A DNA stretch of 64,000 nt from a virus, in IMG/VR virus record IMGVR_UViG_3300026512_000009, positions 1 to 64,000 of that record; one strand, written 5' to 3'. Below, piece after piece: positions 61,971-64,000 of the stretch (within the stretch, counting starts at the first letter, position 1; each line of letters begins with the position of its first letter). Under the pieces are notes generated by a model. That model was given only the letters and a program-made list of their open reading frames with translations. It was not told the origin of the DNA and ran no database searches. A program made the translations under genes and the position numbers.

Positions 61971-63922
61971 ATTAAGAAGTTTACACTATCTAATACTTTA
62001 TCCCTTTCAAGATCTCCTACAAACAATTTAGGCATGCATTTGCTATTCACTTTAGATTCTATTTGAGCCATAGCATCTAGGTAAGGGTTAATATCGTATA
62101 TCTTAGCCATAAATTCTCTAGCTGTATTGATAACATTATCCATATCATTAGGATGCACGATGAAATCATCATGCTTCCATATTCCTCTGAAGTTAACAGA
62201 TTCTTGTATAATTCTTAATAAATAAGAATCTATACTATGAGTTATATTAGCAAATAATCCTCTTTTCTTAAGTAATTTATATGCTTCTTTATCTTGATAA
62301 ATCTCACCATTATTAGTAAATAAAACTGGCATACTTCTCTTGATAGTAGTTTGTACCATTTTACCAGTGAAAATATTGTATGCATCCATAACAATTTCAT
62401 ACCCTTCGTAATATGCCGTTGACTGACATGGTAACCCATCTAACGATTTCCAACTAAGAGAGGGATTTTCTTTATTAATAGCAGATTCTCCTCCCCATTC
62501 AGCTATTGCAGGGATATTATCTATTGCTGCTCCAAACTTATCACTTAACAGTTTTTGAATATCTTTAGAAGTAAACTTATCTTCTCCTAAATACTCATTT
62601 ATAGATTTTGCAGCAGCCTTATATGTTGAACCGTGAAATATAGGAGCATTTACTTTCTTAGCTGCTGTTCTATCTTTCACTCCTAGAGCATCTGCAACCA
62701 TCATATGTAAGTCATTAGCTTCACCTCCTCCATTCCAATTAGCTGCATCAGCTAATACAGATGATCTAAAACTAACTCCTGCTATTCCAGGACCACTTGA
62801 AGTAAAATCTTTACCTATTAAAACTTTAGAAGGAACACCTCTTTTATAGTCAGTATATGCTGTATACAATCTACCAGCATACATAGCAATTCCCATCTTA
62901 TTTTGAGGTTTCTCATACACTGAAAAATCTTCAGTATACAAAGTATCAGCTAATCTTTTTAATCTTAATAAATGAGATAATTTAAACACTTCATTAGCTT
63001 TCTTTAAAGACAGTCTACCGTCTAACAAATTAACAATAGCATGTATAATATGTCTACTACCTTCATCTGTAATTACTTCACCGATAGGAAGTTCCCATTG
63101 GCAAACCTCAAATAATTTCCCTTGAGGTCTTACTCCTTCTAATTGATTAAGAGAATAATACATTCTTAATCTGCTATCGTACCATACATCTAAAAAATTA
63201 CATCTACCTCTTAAATGATCTATACCATCTAACAATTTATTTTTATACATATTTCTAATGATATTAGATGAAAATTCAATTTTAGTAAAAGTATTACTAA
63301 GATCTAAATACTTCTCAAATATTTCTCTTGGAGTGTCAATTAATTTAAGTCCTTGACTACCTATACTTTTAGCTAATTTTCTAAGTTTACTAGGTAACTT
63401 AATAGATTTAGCTCCTATCTTAGCTACTATTCTCTTTTTAGATACTGTAGGTTCTATATTAGCACCTTTAGTTAATATTTTAAGAGCTGATGCTACTTTA
63501 TATGGCATTACTGTTTTACTTATTTTCCATTCTCCGTCTACTATCTTTTTATTTACTTTTACTTTAACTGTCTTTTCTCCTTCTAAGATAGTCATTAATA
63601 CTGAAGCAAGATATACTTTTCTTACTTCTTTACTATGAGCGTCTAATCCTTCTAATGAAGGATACCCATTGTTAAGTTTATAACTAAGTTTAGCTACTGC
63701 TTCACTGTATAAGATTTCATCTATAAGTGTATCTAGAAAAGCTTTAGCATCTGCTACTGCTCCACCTTTTATTAACTCTTCAATAGCTTTAGTAGCCTCT
63801 TCTGCTTCTGCTAATGTAAACTGTAAACTTCTAACTTTCTTGTCATCTTTAGCTAACTCACTAGCAGCTATTGCTGCTTTAATACTTTCAACTCTGTCCT
63901 GTGCTACTGTTAATGTTCTCAT
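61961..63922 (-). CDS. Single-subunit (T7/N4-type) RNA polymerase, 653 residues
   Basis: Phage transcription enzyme, shorter than T7 RNAP (883). A template-binding TxxGR-like region reads WYDSRLRMYYS near 247 with PQGKLFE at 266-272. Motif A is GKDFTSSGPGI with Asp372. Motif B runs from Lys422 to His430-Gly431 (APIFHGSTYKAAAKS), where T7 has Tyr639-Gly640. HSIDSYLLR lies at 562-570 and motif C KHDDFIV has Asp585. The C-terminus aligns with the T7 end region, so it is complete. Expected to transcribe middle or late genes after early host-dependent expression. Confidence 0.9.
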   Translation of the reverse strand: MRTLTVAQDRVESIKAAIAASELAKDDKKVRSLQFTLAEAEEATKAIEELIKGGAVADAKAFLDTLIDEILYSEAVAKLSYKLNNGYPSLEGLDAHSKEVRKVYLASVLMTILEGEKTVKVKVNKKIVDGEWKISKTVMPYKVASALKILTKGANIEPTVSKKRIVAKIGAKSIKLPSKLRKLAKSIGSQGLKLIDTPREIFEKYLDLSNTFTKIEFSSNIIRNMYKNKLLDGIDHLRGRCNFLDVWYDSRLRMYYSLNQLEGVRPQGKLFEVCQWELPIGEVITDEGSRHIIHAIVNLLDGRLSLKKANEVFKLSHLLRLKRLADTLYTEDFSVYEKPQNKMGIAMYAGRLYTAYTDYKRGVPSKVLIGKDFTSSGPGIAGVSFRSSVLADAANWNGGGEANDLHMMVADALGVKDRTAAKKVNAPIFHGSTYKAAAKSINEYLGEDKFTSKDIQKLLSDKFGAAIDNIPAIAEWGGESAINKENPSLSWKSLDGLPCQSTAYYEGYEIVMDAYNIFTGKMVQTTIKRSMPVLFTNNGEIYQDKEAYKLLKKRGLFANITHSIDSYLLRIIQESVNFRGIWKHDDFIVHPNDMDNVINTAREFMAKIYDINPYLDAMAQIESKVNSKCMPKLFVGDLERDKVLDSVNFLMPE

Positions 63923-63984
63923 AACATTTTTCCTTACTATTAATTTTTATAGAGTAGTTTAAAATATCTCTATCAACACCTATC

Positions 63985-64000
63985 CTTCAGTACTAATACT
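63985..64000. repeat. Right copy of 16-bp terminal overlap
   Basis: Identical to bases 1-16. Together with 63923-63984 and 1-256 it would form a gene-free leader of roughly 320 bp before the RNA polymerase gene on a circular map. That leader contains hairpin E1 and three microsatellites. Confidence 0.7.

Overview
The window looks like one essentially complete genome of a lytic, podovirus-like tailed phage with a strongly A+T-rich genome. The last 16 bases repeat the first 16 exactly, which suggests a circular (permuted or closed) map of about 63,984 bp read slightly past its start. No integrase, repressor, CRISPR array or insertion sequence is visible. The host cannot be fixed from sequence. 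A ThyX ending its signature in STRYTLKELK and an exported transglycosylase of a type I associate with Campylobacterota hint at that phylum, but weakly.

Layout. Plus strand, 3.0-35.0 kb: the late module. It runs TerS, TerL, tail-fibre-like proteins (one with a LamG fold), a head-tail adaptor, a membrane/holin cluster, portal, scaffold, an N4-gp56-type major capsid protein, a coiled-coil protein, then an acyl carrier protein (ACP), a ketosynthase and a possible acyltransferase. Next come an 892-residue virion protein with hydrophobic segments and four ejection-type proteins, the last 2142 residues long with an HExxH protease motif. Minus strand, 35.0 kb through 64.0 kb and (if circular) on to 2.8 kb: early and middle genes. 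They include a single-subunit RNA polymerase, replication genes (a primase-like protein, an exonuclease, PolA-type DNA polymerase, a Sak4-like ATPase, a PD-(D/E)XK nuclease, a putative SSB), nucleotide metabolism (class Ia ribonucleotide reductase, ThyX, a MazG-like enzyme), two wall-degrading enzymes, a DUF2829 (Tad2-like) protein, a MYG1-family protein and many small unknowns. The modules converge at about 35.03 kb on a short hairpin and diverge around 2.85-3.0 kb.

Three things stand out. (1) The DNA polymerase gene is cut into three exons by two small ORF-less group I introns. Removing them restores polymerase motif A and the O-helix (R-x3-K-x3-F-x3-YG) in one 603-residue frame. (2) An ACP, a Cys-His-His ketosynthase and a third protein are encoded by overlapping genes inside the virion operon, directly before a virion protein with membrane-like segments. 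This suggests phage-encoded acyl chemistry acting on a particle component. (3) The intergenic regions of the first early genes carry four long hairpins with a conserved six-base loop and compensating stems, each next to a second hairpin. They are candidate RNA processing or termination signals, by analogy with T7 early mRNA.

Inferred programme: early genes between 2.8 kb and 0 and the RNA polymerase are transcribed first on the minus strand. Middle genes then redirect nucleotide pools and replicate DNA. The plus-strand module is expressed late, with holins embedded in the structural operon and the two wall hydrolases encoded in the middle region.
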